This document shows positions 24,679 to 33,314 of a DNA stretch of 64,000 nucleotides, piece after piece. The DNA lies in NCBI GenBank assembly GCA_027484685.1, contig JAIXSO010000032.1, positions 1 to 64,000 of the forward strand, read 5' to 3'. Positions within the stretch are counted from its first letter, which is position 1; each line of letters starts with the position of its first letter. The DNA comes from Bacteroidota bacterium (lineage in GTDB: Bacteria; Bacteroidota; Bacteroidia; UKL13-3). The notes beneath the pieces are model-generated. The model was not told the DNA's origin. It did no database searches and was given only the letters and a program-made list of their open reading frames with translations. The position numbers and the translations under genes are program-made.

Positions 24679-25477
24679 TAAACTGAATAGAGGTTGGAGT
24701 AGGTTTTTTTATTCCATTGGCATCAAAAGCCAGTTTAATTTTTTCAGTAACACTAAAATGTACATCCCAATAACTTTCAACTGTAGTAAAAGGTCTAACC
24801 GCCAAAGTAATCATTCCATCTTCAGCATTTAAAACAGCCACTTGAGGCGCGGGTGTTGGTAAAACTCCTTCTACTTGGTTACATACTTCTAAAACTATTT
24901 GTTTGGCTTTTTCTAAATCAGTATCTGCTGCTACAGCCACTGTTAAATCAACCCTTAAACTTCCTTGTTTTGAATAATTAGTAATAGTGGCATTAGATAC
25001 GGCACCATTTGCTAGAATTATGGTTTTATGATCAGTAGTTAAAAGTATAGTATTGAATATTTGAATTTCAGTAACTACTCCACTTTGCCCTTGCGATTCA
25101 ATTAAATCGCCAACTTTAAAAGGCTTAAAAACTAAAATTAAAACACCGCCTGCAAAATTTGATAATGAGCCTTGTAATGCCAAACCTACTGCTAATCCTA
25201 ATGCACCAATTATAGCAACAAATGAAGTAGTTTGAATTCCTAACATTCCAGCTACAGTAATCAATAACATAATTTTTAAGGCAACACCTATCATGCTGCT
25301 TAAAAACGATTGTAACGAAACATCTAAACCATTTTTCTTTAATCCTTTTGCAGCTATTTTTGATAACCAGTTTATCAAATATAAACCAATTACAAATACC
25401 AATACTGCTCCTATTAATTTAGGACCAAAAACATAAATAAAACCTAAAAACTGTTGGGTAAGTAAATTTGTTTCCAT
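24665..25477 (-). CDS. Small-conductance mechanosensitive channel, MscS family
   Basis: The 270-residue inner-membrane protein has three N-terminal helices. The third is the pore helix, rich in Gly and Ala (GALGLAVGLALQGSLSNFAGG). A beta domain with FKVGDLIESQGQSG and VTEIQIFNTIL follows, then the C-terminal alpha-beta domain. It opens under membrane tension to release solutes during hypo-osmotic shock. Size matches the E. coli MscS type. Its 3' end overlaps aroA on the other strand. It lies downstream of the LysM gene on the same strand with a 23-base gap. Confidence 0.9.
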   Translation of the reverse strand: METNLLTQQFLGFIYVFGPKLIGAVLVFVIGLYLINWLSKIAAKGLKKNGLDVSLQSFLSSMIGVALKIMLLITVAGMLGIQTTSFVAIIGALGLAVGLALQGSLSNFAGGVLILVFKPFKVGDLIESQGQSGVVTEIQIFNTILLTTDHKTIILANGAVSNATITNYSKQGSLRVDLTVAVAADTDLEKAKQIVLEVCNQVEGVLPTPAPQVAVLNAEDGMITLAVRPFTTVESYWDVHFSVTEKIKLAFDANGIKKPTPTSIQFTKEL

Positions 25478-25500
25478 AAAAAAAATAAAAATATAAAGTA

Positions 25501-28119
25501 TTATTCTACTAAACTGTAACTGATTAAAATATTAGTGTATTGGCTGTTTAGAGCCAATTGTTTTGCTATATTTTTATCTACTTGAATAATTACGTCAGGA
25601 TTATCGTTAACCAAAATACTAGTTACCCTAACATAAATTTTCTTGTAATTTTCAGTACTTGTAATTAAAATTAAAGTTCCCACTGGAACATTTTTATGAG
25701 CAATTCCAATAAACTTATCATCAGATAAATAAGCCAAACCTTTTTCTTCTACAGACTTAATACGGTCTGATTTATCAGCTTTTTTAATAGCCTTTTGTGT
25801 TTCAGGGTCAACAGTATTTAAAGCTAAATAAGGCTTTCTAGCTCTTTCTAAATTAACAATTAAATCTTGACCAACTCTAATTCTATTTTGATATAAATTG
25901 TTCCAATTAGCTATATCAGATGGTGATATTTTATACTTTTTGGCAATACCTTCAATAGTTTCACCATTTTGAACTAAATGTGTAAACGACTCTTTGGTTT
26001 CACCAGGATTAGCATTGGCATGAACTTCTTTAATATTTATGTCTTTAGCTTTGTCCTCTATTGTTTTTTTAGCATTGCTGTCAAGCTTATCAAATGGTGG
26101 TAAAAGTGGATCGCCCCAATTATACCTTGCAGAAGTATCTTTAACCAATGGTAGATTACTAGTAGTATTACTATTGTTTGATGATACTTTAGGATTTGTT
26201 GTTGTATTATTTTCCGCTAACTGATTATTACTAGTAGTGTTTTGATTAACAATATTTTCAGGCTCTGATGCGTTTTTTTCTGCCATCAATTTAGCATTTT
26301 CAGCTTCTACTTTATCAATGTCTAATCCAGTTAGTTTTAGTAAAGTAGCTTTATTAGTTGGTATTAATAACACTTGACCCGTTTTAAGCTTAGGTGTTTT
26401 TAGGTTATTGGTATTAACAATTTTTACATTGGTTGAATAGTTTTCTTTCGCTATTCTACTTAAATCTTCGCCACTTATTACCATGTGTTTAATATAGTAT
26501 TTTCCTAGTTTTTTCAATACAATGTAGTCACCTAATTTTATTTCATTGGCTTTTAAATCTGCAACGCTTTCAGTAAAAACATCTTTTACACTTGGTGCAT
26601 TATCATTACTTGTTGAAGTTGCTTCGGTAGCTTTAGATTCCACCATAGCAGTTTCAACATTCGATTTTTCCAACTGCTTTGATGACACATTTTGAACAGG
26701 AGTTTCAGTTGGAGTGCCAGCAGCAGGAGTGTTATTTTCATTATTATTATTATTATTATTAGCAGAAACTACAGGAATTTTTATAATTCTACCAACTGCT
26801 AAAGTGTTGCTTGTTAAATTATTTCGTTTGGTAATATCAGTAACTGAACAGTTATAATACTTAGCAATATTTTCTATTTTATCGCCATTACCAACTTTAT
26901 AAACTATTAAACTATTGGCACCTTTAAACTCTGTTCTAATTTCTTGACCTTTAATTGTAGGCTTACCTCCACCATTACTATTCACCGAGTTTGTTTTTAT
27001 AGGGCTTTGTGCCTTTGTTACTTTAACTGTGTTGGTTTCTTCATTTGGAATTGAGGATATTGGCTTTTCAACCTCAGTAGATTTAGTTTCTGCTATTGGT
27101 GTTTCTGTTTTTTTAGGACTATCCTGATTTGCGGCAATTTCACTATTATTAGTAGTAGTTATTACTGGTATTTTTATTATTCTACCAACAGTTAACGTAT
27201 TACTAGTTAAGTTATTGCGTTTAGTAATATCAGTAATAGAACAGTTGTAAAATTTGGCAATATTTTCAATTTTATCGCCATTGCCTACTTTATAAACTAT
27301 TAAGCTATTGGCACCTTTAAATTCAGTTCTAAGTTCTTGCCCTTTAATTATTGGCTTTCCACCATTATTGTTTATTGTATTTGTTGAAGGAGGTGTTTCC
27401 GATTTTGTAGCTTTTGCTAAATCTAAATCATTAATGGTAACTTCTGAAGGGGTGACTGGTTTTTCAACTTCAACAGTCTTACTTTCAGTAATTGGTGTTT
27501 CTGATTCAGTAGGTTTCGAAATTTCAGTTGTAACTTTTTCTGCTGGCTGATTTTCTGCTGGAACTGTAGCATTATTAGCAGAAACAACTGGTATTTTTAT
27601 AATCTTACCCGCTACAAGTGTATTATTTACTAAATTATTCTGTTTAGAAATATCACTTACCGCACAGTTATAATATTTAGCTAAATTTTCAATTTTATCA
27701 CCATTACCAACTTTATAAACTATTAAACTGTTACCGCCTTTAAATTCTGTTCTAATTTCTTGACCAAAAATTTGAGGCTTATTTCCATTGGTTTTAACTT
27801 TAGGTTGCACAGGTTCAGCTAAAGCACTTTTAGGGGCATCATTGTTATTATTACCTTCAAAAACAGATTTAATATAAGGAACTTTTAAAGTACTCACACC
27901 TTTTAAAGTTCCCTCAGTTTGAGGATTTTCATCTATCAAAGCCCTTTCTAATACACTAAATTTTTGAGCAATAGACTCCCAAGTATCACCTGGCTTTACT
28001 TTGTAAATAATATAATCTTTTCCCTTAATTGTTCTTATCACCAACTCTTCATTTTGCTGTGCAAAAACCGAATTAATTATAAAATATACTGCAATACAAA
28101 GCGATAGTAAATGTTTCAT
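25501..28119 (-). CDS. Multi-LysM peptidoglycan-binding protein
   Basis: After a signal peptide (1-21), this 872-residue protein carries about six LysM modules: near residues 35-80, 130-178, 268-317, 400-450, 545-595 and 715-762. Modules 2 to 4 are near copies (each with NSLIVYKVGNGDKIEN) and are separated by Pro/Thr/Glu-rich linkers. The C-terminal 80 residues (from GLAYLSDDKFIGIAHKNVPV) resemble a double-psi beta-barrel of the RlpA type. LysM modules bind N-acetylglucosamine in peptidoglycan, so this is probably a periplasmic wall-binding or wall-remodelling protein. No catalytic residues can be assigned with confidence. Confidence 0.85.
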   Translation of the reverse strand: MKHLLSLCIAVYFIINSVFAQQNEELVIRTIKGKDYIIYKVKPGDTWESIAQKFSVLERALIDENPQTEGTLKGVSTLKVPYIKSVFEGNNNNDAPKSALAEPVQPKVKTNGNKPQIFGQEIRTEFKGGNSLIVYKVGNGDKIENLAKYYNCAVSDISKQNNLVNNTLVAGKIIKIPVVSANNATVPAENQPAEKVTTEISKPTESETPITESKTVEVEKPVTPSEVTINDLDLAKATKSETPPSTNTINNNGGKPIIKGQELRTEFKGANSLIVYKVGNGDKIENIAKFYNCSITDITKRNNLTSNTLTVGRIIKIPVITTTNNSEIAANQDSPKKTETPIAETKSTEVEKPISSIPNEETNTVKVTKAQSPIKTNSVNSNGGGKPTIKGQEIRTEFKGANSLIVYKVGNGDKIENIAKYYNCSVTDITKRNNLTSNTLAVGRIIKIPVVSANNNNNNNENNTPAAGTPTETPVQNVSSKQLEKSNVETAMVESKATEATSTSNDNAPSVKDVFTESVADLKANEIKLGDYIVLKKLGKYYIKHMVISGEDLSRIAKENYSTNVKIVNTNNLKTPKLKTGQVLLIPTNKATLLKLTGLDIDKVEAENAKLMAEKNASEPENIVNQNTTSNNQLAENNTTTNPKVSSNNSNTTSNLPLVKDTSARYNWGDPLLPPFDKLDSNAKKTIEDKAKDINIKEVHANANPGETKESFTHLVQNGETIEGIAKKYKISPSDIANWNNLYQNRIRVGQDLIVNLERARKPYLALNTVDPETQKAIKKADKSDRIKSVEEKGLAYLSDDKFIGIAHKNVPVGTLILITSTENYKKIYVRVTSILVNDNPDVIIQVDKNIAKQLALNSQYTNILISYSLVE
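26740..27760 (-). repeat. Internal tandem repeats encoding LysM modules 2-4
   Basis: Three DNA segments centred near 26915, 27310 and 27730 are highly alike (shared blocks such as CCAACTTTATAAACTATTAA and GTTATAATA-TTAGCAATATT) at spacings of roughly 400-420 bases. An in-frame ATT run at 26741-26758 adds a poly-Asn stretch. Unequal recombination could change module number. Confidence 0.7.
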
Positions 28120-28248
28120 TTTACCTAAATTTATTTTGTATCAAAAATACAGCTAAATATCACAAAGTATTAATCTTAAAAATCAATTTATGTGCAACAA
28201 TTGTGGATTGTCTATTTTGGGAGAGAAAATTAATTAAACAATTTTAAA

Positions 28249-28256
28249 TATATTTG
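28249..28256 (+). promoter_or_regulatory. -7 promoter element for the glycosyltransferase gene
   Basis: TATATTTG matches TAnnTTTG and lies 23 bases before the ATG at 28280, in the divergent gap between the LysM gene and the exopolysaccharide locus. Confidence 0.5.
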
Positions 28257-28279
28257 TTCATGAAAAGTTGCTATCACAA

Positions 28280-29152
28280 ATGATTGAAAAAAACCTAATT
28301 ATGGTCACTACACTTCAAGATGATTTATATATTTATAATCTTTTGAAAAGTTTGGATAATAACTTACGAAATATAACCTTAGAAGTTATTGTTGTTTGTC
28401 AAGATATAGAAGTTGTATTTTCACCACAAAATGAACTTTTAACATTAACATTATTGAAAGAAAGTAGAATGAGTCTTTCAAAGGCAAGGAACAAAGCGCT
28501 TACTTTTTTGTATAAAAGAGGCCATGGTTCAGAATATATAATGTTTCCAGATGATGATTCAAGTTTTGATGCAGTTTTTTTTGATAATTTTGGTAATATT
28601 TTAGGCACTAAAAAAAACTATATAGGTTATATTTATAATGAAGGGTCAAAGGAATTATATTTAGGAAAGAAAACAGAAGAAAATAAATTACTTAGTATAA
28701 AAGATTATGATTTAGTTGGATCTCCTAATCAAATTATTCAATATAAAATATTAAACAATAAGTTTTTTTTTAACGAACTTTTGGGAGTGGGCGCAAAGTA
28801 TGGTAGTAGTGAAGATTTTGATTTTTTTGTTAATATAACAATCAGTGGATTTTCTTATTATTTTAAGGAAGGTTTATACAGTTACCATCCCTCAAAAAAA
28901 GAAAATTACACTAATCTCAATCTTACAAGTATTTTAGAAAGATTTAAAAATTATAGTAGTGGCTTTGCTTATGTTTTATTCAAACACAAATTATACCATT
29001 TACTTTTTAATTATTTAATAAGGACATTATTGGCATCTGGCTATTATTTTCTACAATTTAATTTTAAATTGTCGTTTGCCTACTTAATACAATTTTACTA
29101 CAGAATATGTTTCATCTTTAATTTTATGTTTAATTACGGCACACAAAAATAA
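28280..29152 (+). CDS. Glycosyltransferase family 2-like protein
   Basis: The 290-residue protein has a GT-A fold outline: an N-terminal nucleotide-sugar-binding segment (LIMVTTLQDDLYIYNLLKSL), an SLSKARNKAL helix, and the metal-binding acidic motif FPDDDSSF. Later GVGAKYGSSEDFDFFVNI fits the catalytic acidic site of GT2 enzymes. It probably adds a sugar in exopolysaccharide or O-antigen assembly. The ATG at 28280 was chosen over a TTG four codons earlier. It is the only plus-strand glycosyltransferase of the locus and converges, 1 base apart, with the GT4 gene. Confidence 0.75.
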   Translation: MIEKNLIMVTTLQDDLYIYNLLKSLDNNLRNITLEVIVVCQDIEVVFSPQNELLTLTLLKESRMSLSKARNKALTFLYKRGHGSEYIMFPDDDSSFDAVFFDNFGNILGTKKNYIGYIYNEGSKELYLGKKTEENKLLSIKDYDLVGSPNQIIQYKILNNKFFFNELLGVGAKYGSSEDFDFFVNITISGFSYYFKEGLYSYHPSKKENYTNLNLTSILERFKNYSSGFAYVLFKHKLYHLLFNYLIRTLLASGYYFLQFNFKLSFAYLIQFYYRICFIFNFMFNYGTQK

Positions 29153-29153
29153 A

Positions 29154-30305
29154 CTATACCTTTTTTAAAATCTGTTTTAAATATAAATACTCATAACCTT
29201 TTATCATATTTCCTATAGAATATTTTTGAATGGAATTATAGCCATTAATTGCTATTTTTTGTCTTAAATCTGCGTTATTTATCAATAAGGTAATTTTGTA
29301 ACTTAAATCTTCGAAACTACTTTTTGAAAATATTAATCCATTTTCGTTATGATTTATTAGTTCATGGAAAATATCTATATCCGAAACTATTACGGGCAAC
29401 TTCATCAACATTTTTTCAAGTAAGGCAATTGGAAAGCCCTCAAATAATGAAGGAAATACCGCAATTTTTGTGTATGATAATAAATTTAACACATCATTTC
29501 TGTTACCTAATAAAATAACAGAGTTTAAAAGATTATTTTCACCAATAAATGCCTCAATTTTTCGTCTTTCATCTCCTTCTCCAATTAATAGTAAAACAAC
29601 ATTTTTATTTGTTTCAACAACTTTTTTCCATGCTTTTAATAATAAAAGGTGATTTTTACCTACATCTAGTCGCGATAAATAGGTGACAACTGTTCTATCA
29701 TTTATTAACTTTTCAATTTCTAAATTGGTTTGTGGTATAAAATTTTTGAAATCAATTCCATTGTACACTAACTCAACTTTATTTTTAAAGTGTTTGTTTA
29801 AATTATTTTTTATGCCTTTTGAAATAGCAATAATGATAGAATCGTTAAGTTTTAAAGCCAGCTTTTCTGAGTTTAACCTAATCCAATTAACAAATCCTTT
29901 ATTGGAATAATATAAGCCAGAGGTGTGTACGGTATGAAAATGCGAAACCTTAGCTTTTGAAAGTTTAATGGCTAAGCAAATAATAACTAACCAAATAAAT
30001 AAAGCATGACTATGAATAACATGGGGATTTATCTGATTTATTTTTTTTCTAAGCAATAGTATAAGTGGGATAAAAATAGTAACTATCTTAAATCCATTAA
30101 AACTGCGCTCGCTAAAGGGAAGTATATGAATTTTTACATGTGGAAGAAGCTTGGCAGTTTGTTCATTATTATCGTTTGATAATAACACCAAATGAACATC
30201 AAACTTTTCAGTAGAAAGATTATTGCATAAATTAAGTATTACATTTTCTCTGCCACCAATTCCAAATGAATTAGCTATTTGAATAATTCTAATTTTAGAC
30301 TCCAC
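29154..30305 (-). CDS. Glycosyltransferase family 4
   Basis: This 383-residue GT-B enzyme has the N-terminal GIGGRENVILNLCNNLS motif, a middle segment with YLSRLDVGKNHLLLLKAW, and the C-terminal EX7E region FPSLFEGFPIALLEKMLMKLP, in which the glutamates contact the donor nucleotide. GT4 enzymes use activated hexoses and retain the anomeric configuration; the actual sugar is unknown. It is cytosolic or peripheral at the inner membrane. It belongs to the minus-strand part of the exopolysaccharide locus, 105 bases after another glycosyltransferase gene. Confidence 0.85.
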   Translation of the reverse strand: MESKIRIIQIANSFGIGGRENVILNLCNNLSTEKFDVHLVLLSNDNNEQTAKLLPHVKIHILPFSERSFNGFKIVTIFIPLILLLRKKINQINPHVIHSHALFIWLVIICLAIKLSKAKVSHFHTVHTSGLYYSNKGFVNWIRLNSEKLALKLNDSIIIAISKGIKNNLNKHFKNKVELVYNGIDFKNFIPQTNLEIEKLINDRTVVTYLSRLDVGKNHLLLLKAWKKVVETNKNVVLLLIGEGDERRKIEAFIGENNLLNSVILLGNRNDVLNLLSYTKIAVFPSLFEGFPIALLEKMLMKLPVIVSDIDIFHELINHNENGLIFSKSSFEDLSYKITLLINNADLRQKIAINGYNSIQKYSIGNMIKGYEYLYLKQILKKV

Positions 30306-30410
30306 AATATTGAAATGTTAATTTAAAAAAGTTGCCCAATGAGAACCACTATAAAAAAATTTAGGCAAACTTGAAATTGGTAATGACCTTGTTTTTTATT
30401 AATCAGATAG

Positions 30411-31259
30411 CTAATTATTACCTGATTGTTTGATTGATTTTACAATTTTATTGAATGATTTATAAAAAGGCAATAAATTCAATAATTGAAAAAATGATAA
30501 TTGTAAATACCTCCTTTTTGTATTTCTAATTCCAAGTTTTGCTTCAGGATAATCTTTGTATTCACTTAAAATTAAAACTTCGTTTTGCATCATTCTTTTA
30601 ATATTTGAAGATGAATTTGAACTGTGAATTCTATAATAAGCAAGTTTTTTATCTAAATATCCTATTTTGTACTTTTGAGATAATTTTAACCACATATACC
30701 AATCTTCTATATTAATATTTTCATTATATTTTCCTACATTAATAACTGATTCTGTTCTCATTAGCACACCTATTGCAAATACAAAATTACATTTTAAAAG
30801 TTCTTTAAATACTTTTCCATGAAATGGTGTATCTATTATAAAATCCTTTACCAAATTAATATTTTGGTAATAATAATAGCCACTAGTATATACCATTGCA
30901 TAATCCAAGTTACTTTCTAAAAAATTAACTTTTAGTTTAATGCTATCATTTGTTAACCAATCATCGGTTGAAATGCACATAACATATGTTCCAGAACATT
31001 CATTTAGTGCCGTATTTAAATTGTTGGATATACTAAAATTGCCATTTCGTTTTATTGTTTTATAACTTATTGCCGATTTTTGTAATAAGCTTAGCCCAAT
31101 TTGATAAGAATTATCAGTGGAATTATTATCTATAAAAATAATTTCTATGTTATTGTAGGTTTGTTCAAAAATGGAACTAAAACACTGATTGATGTACTTC
31201 TCGTGATTCCAACACAAACAAATAACACTTACCAAAGGATATTTATTATTTTCAGCCAT
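30411..31259 (-). CDS. Glycosyltransferase family 2
   Basis: The N-terminus (PLVSVICLCWNHEKYINQCF) and the FIDNNSTDNSYQIG and CISTDDWL segments are classic for GT2 inverting glycosyltransferases; the TDD motif binds the metal and sugar nucleotide. At 282 residues it has a single catalytic domain and no membrane helix. The INIEDWYMWLKLSQKYKIGY block is the usual ED-containing acceptor region. It belongs to the exopolysaccharide locus, although the T9SS gene pair separates it from the polymerase gene. Confidence 0.85.
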   Translation of the reverse strand: MAENNKYPLVSVICLCWNHEKYINQCFSSIFEQTYNNIEIIFIDNNSTDNSYQIGLSLLQKSAISYKTIKRNGNFSISNNLNTALNECSGTYVMCISTDDWLTNDSIKLKVNFLESNLDYAMVYTSGYYYYQNINLVKDFIIDTPFHGKVFKELLKCNFVFAIGVLMRTESVINVGKYNENINIEDWYMWLKLSQKYKIGYLDKKLAYYRIHSSNSSSNIKRMMQNEVLILSEYKDYPEAKLGIRNTKRRYLQLSFFQLLNLLPFYKSFNKIVKSIKQSGNN

Positions 31260-31639
31260 ATATTATTTTGTTGTAAAAAAACCTCTCATAGATAACAAAT
31301 GTATTAGAAAAAAAAATTTAAACAAGAAACCAATCCGCTAAAACTGTTGATTTAATAGGTATTTATATTTAAATGCTACCCAAAAGCGCTGAAAAGAAAT
31401 AACTTATTTAAACTTAATTTTTTAAGAAAACACTGTATTTTACATAATAAGAAGCAAATGCTGTTTTACAAACCGCAGTTCCTATTAATAGCATTTATTA
31501 TGTAATAATATTAATCTAATTAATATATTTGTTTTACTGCTAACATTTTAAAAAGTAGAATACCAATTCTTAAAATACATGATTCGGATTACAAATTCGA
31601 ACTAGCGGGTACATTAAGAAACAATTTTTAAATAAAACC
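31260..31639. other. 380-base intergenic region with repeat fragments
   Basis: This gap between the glycosyltransferase and the first T9SS paralogue has no gene. It holds the left 45-bp direct repeat (31458-31502) and a fragment similar to repeat family R2 (31581-31612: GATTCGGATTACAAATTCGA then ACTAGCGGGT). No clear -7 motif or RNA gene was seen. Confidence 0.6.
31458..31502 (+). repeat. 45-bp direct repeat, left copy, bracketing the T9SS gene pair
   Basis: ATGCTGTTTTACAAACCGCA followed by GTTCCTATTAATAGCATTTA matches the copy at 34981-35025 at roughly 80 percent of positions and in the same orientation. Confidence 0.65.
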
Positions 31640-33310
31640 ATGAAAAATTTAATTAAAACAATATTTGTACTTTTATTATTGGTGTTTGCCAATTGCATAC
31701 ATGCCCAAAATGCTTGTGAGTTTGATTCGAGTTATAGTAAAGAAGCTCAAGGGCATCGAATACTAGAAACAGAAAGTGGCAATTACCTTCTTGTTACACT
31801 CTCAGGTTTTGATGCTAATTATAGATTTGCTGATAAACTTCTTTTGCAATTAGCACTTATAGACAAATGTGGAAATCAAATTTGGAGAAAAAATATAGAT
31901 TCTATTGGATCTGGTAATGGTAATGTTATTGGTTTTTACAGGGAGAGTATCAATGTCTTGCTCCTTGCTGTAAATAATCTTTTTGAAGGCACAACTTTGT
32001 TTTTTAAAATAGATAGTATTGGTAATGTTATTCACAAATGGAAAAACAACTATGTTTCCGAAAATTTCCAAACAAAAAACATTTTAAAAATTAATTCAAA
32101 CAAGTACTTAACAATTGGTTATCTTGTTCAAAATAGTGGCAATATTACCCATGCTAATTCGCAAATTGTAATGACTGACACGTTTGGCAGTACTTTATTA
32201 ATAAAAAAAATTTATGTAGATTCTAACTCTAAAGGACAAATATTTAACGGTTATAAGCTTTCAAACAACAATATTTTGTTATTAGGGTCGGAAGATAGCT
32301 CCCTAATGATTACTTATATTGATACTTCCTTAACTATAAAAAATATTATTAAAGTTTCTGGCTCAAAAAATATTGAACGATTCAATGAATATATTGTACT
32401 GAGAAAAAATAATACTCAAATACTTTATTCGGCTCCAGTTTCTTCTCAAGGTGTTTATATGGCTAAATTAGATTTGTTAGGGAATTTACTACAAGAAAAA
32501 ACGTTCCCTAGCACTAAATACGGGAAATCAATCATTGGCACTGAAAATATATATTATTTATCAAGATACCAACCTCATGCGTTACTTTCAATTGATAGTG
32601 GTCTTAATATAAATAAAATTGATACATTACGTTACCCTCAACCACCATCAATATACGATGGAAGAGCTATTTTAGATTATATAATTACAAATGATAGTTC
32701 TTTAGTTTTTATTGGTTCTATAGAATATACAAGGAGTACTAGTTATAGAACTACGGTTAATGTATTCAAACAAAGTTTGTTTAATAAAATTAAAACGATT
32801 ACCATTATTGGTGCAAATTTTATTGATCAAAAAAATGGCTTATTACAACTTACCGCTGCCATATTACCAACAAACGCAGCCAATCAACAAGTAATATGGA
32901 GCATTAGCGATACCAACTTAGCTACTATTAACCAAACAGGCTTGGTAACGGCCAAGGCTAATGGAACAGTAGTAGTTACAGCTACCGCAGCAGATGGAGG
33001 TGGCGCAACAGCTACCAAAACCATAACTATAACCAACCAAACTGTAGGCATAAATGAAGTAAACTTAAATAACCAAATTACAGTTTACCCTAATCCTGCA
33101 AGTAACAAATTAATAATAACAACAACCAATAATTTAACTCCTGATGCATCAAGACTGCAATTACAACTACTTGATTTAACAGGTAAAGTTATAGCTAATT
33201 ATAATAACCAAACCGAAATTGATATATCAGCCATAGCTAATGGTATGTATTTGCTGCATATACAAACACCAAATAGAAATGTGGTAAAACAAGTGGTAGT
33301 TAACAAATAA
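31640..33310 (+). CDS. Secreted protein with Ig-like (Big_2) domain and T9SS type A sorting domain, paralogue 1
   Basis: The 556-residue protein has a signal peptide (1-22), a central region of about 370 residues with repeated strand motifs that suggest a beta-propeller, a bacterial Ig-like group 2 domain (around 395-460, with VIWSISDTNLATINQTGLVT and ANGTVVVTATA), and a C-terminal type A sorting domain (ITVYPNPASNKLII, LLDLTGKVI, IANGMYLLHI). It is exported by Sec, then moved across the outer membrane by the T9SS. Signal and C-terminal regions are nearly identical to those of the next gene while the centres differ. Adhesion is a guess. Confidence 0.85.
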   Translation: MKNLIKTIFVLLLLVFANCIHAQNACEFDSSYSKEAQGHRILETESGNYLLVTLSGFDANYRFADKLLLQLALIDKCGNQIWRKNIDSIGSGNGNVIGFYRESINVLLLAVNNLFEGTTLFFKIDSIGNVIHKWKNNYVSENFQTKNILKINSNKYLTIGYLVQNSGNITHANSQIVMTDTFGSTLLIKKIYVDSNSKGQIFNGYKLSNNNILLLGSEDSSLMITYIDTSLTIKNIIKVSGSKNIERFNEYIVLRKNNTQILYSAPVSSQGVYMAKLDLLGNLLQEKTFPSTKYGKSIIGTENIYYLSRYQPHALLSIDSGLNINKIDTLRYPQPPSIYDGRAILDYIITNDSSLVFIGSIEYTRSTSYRTTVNVFKQSLFNKIKTITIIGANFIDQKNGLLQLTAAILPTNAANQQVIWSISDTNLATINQTGLVTAKANGTVVVTATAADGGGATATKTITITNQTVGINEVNLNNQITVYPNPASNKLIITTTNNLTPDASRLQLQLLDLTGKVIANYNNQTEIDISAIANGMYLLHIQTPNRNVVKQVVVNK

Positions 33311-33314
33311 AACC

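Noticed and set aside
26740-27760. CRISPR-like direct repeats
   Set aside because: The repeats are in frame, about 400 bases apart and encode LysM modules; no cas genes are present.
31503-31639. Insertion sequence next to the T9SS pair
   Set aside because: No transposase frame or terminal inverted repeats were found; only short palindromic fragments are present.
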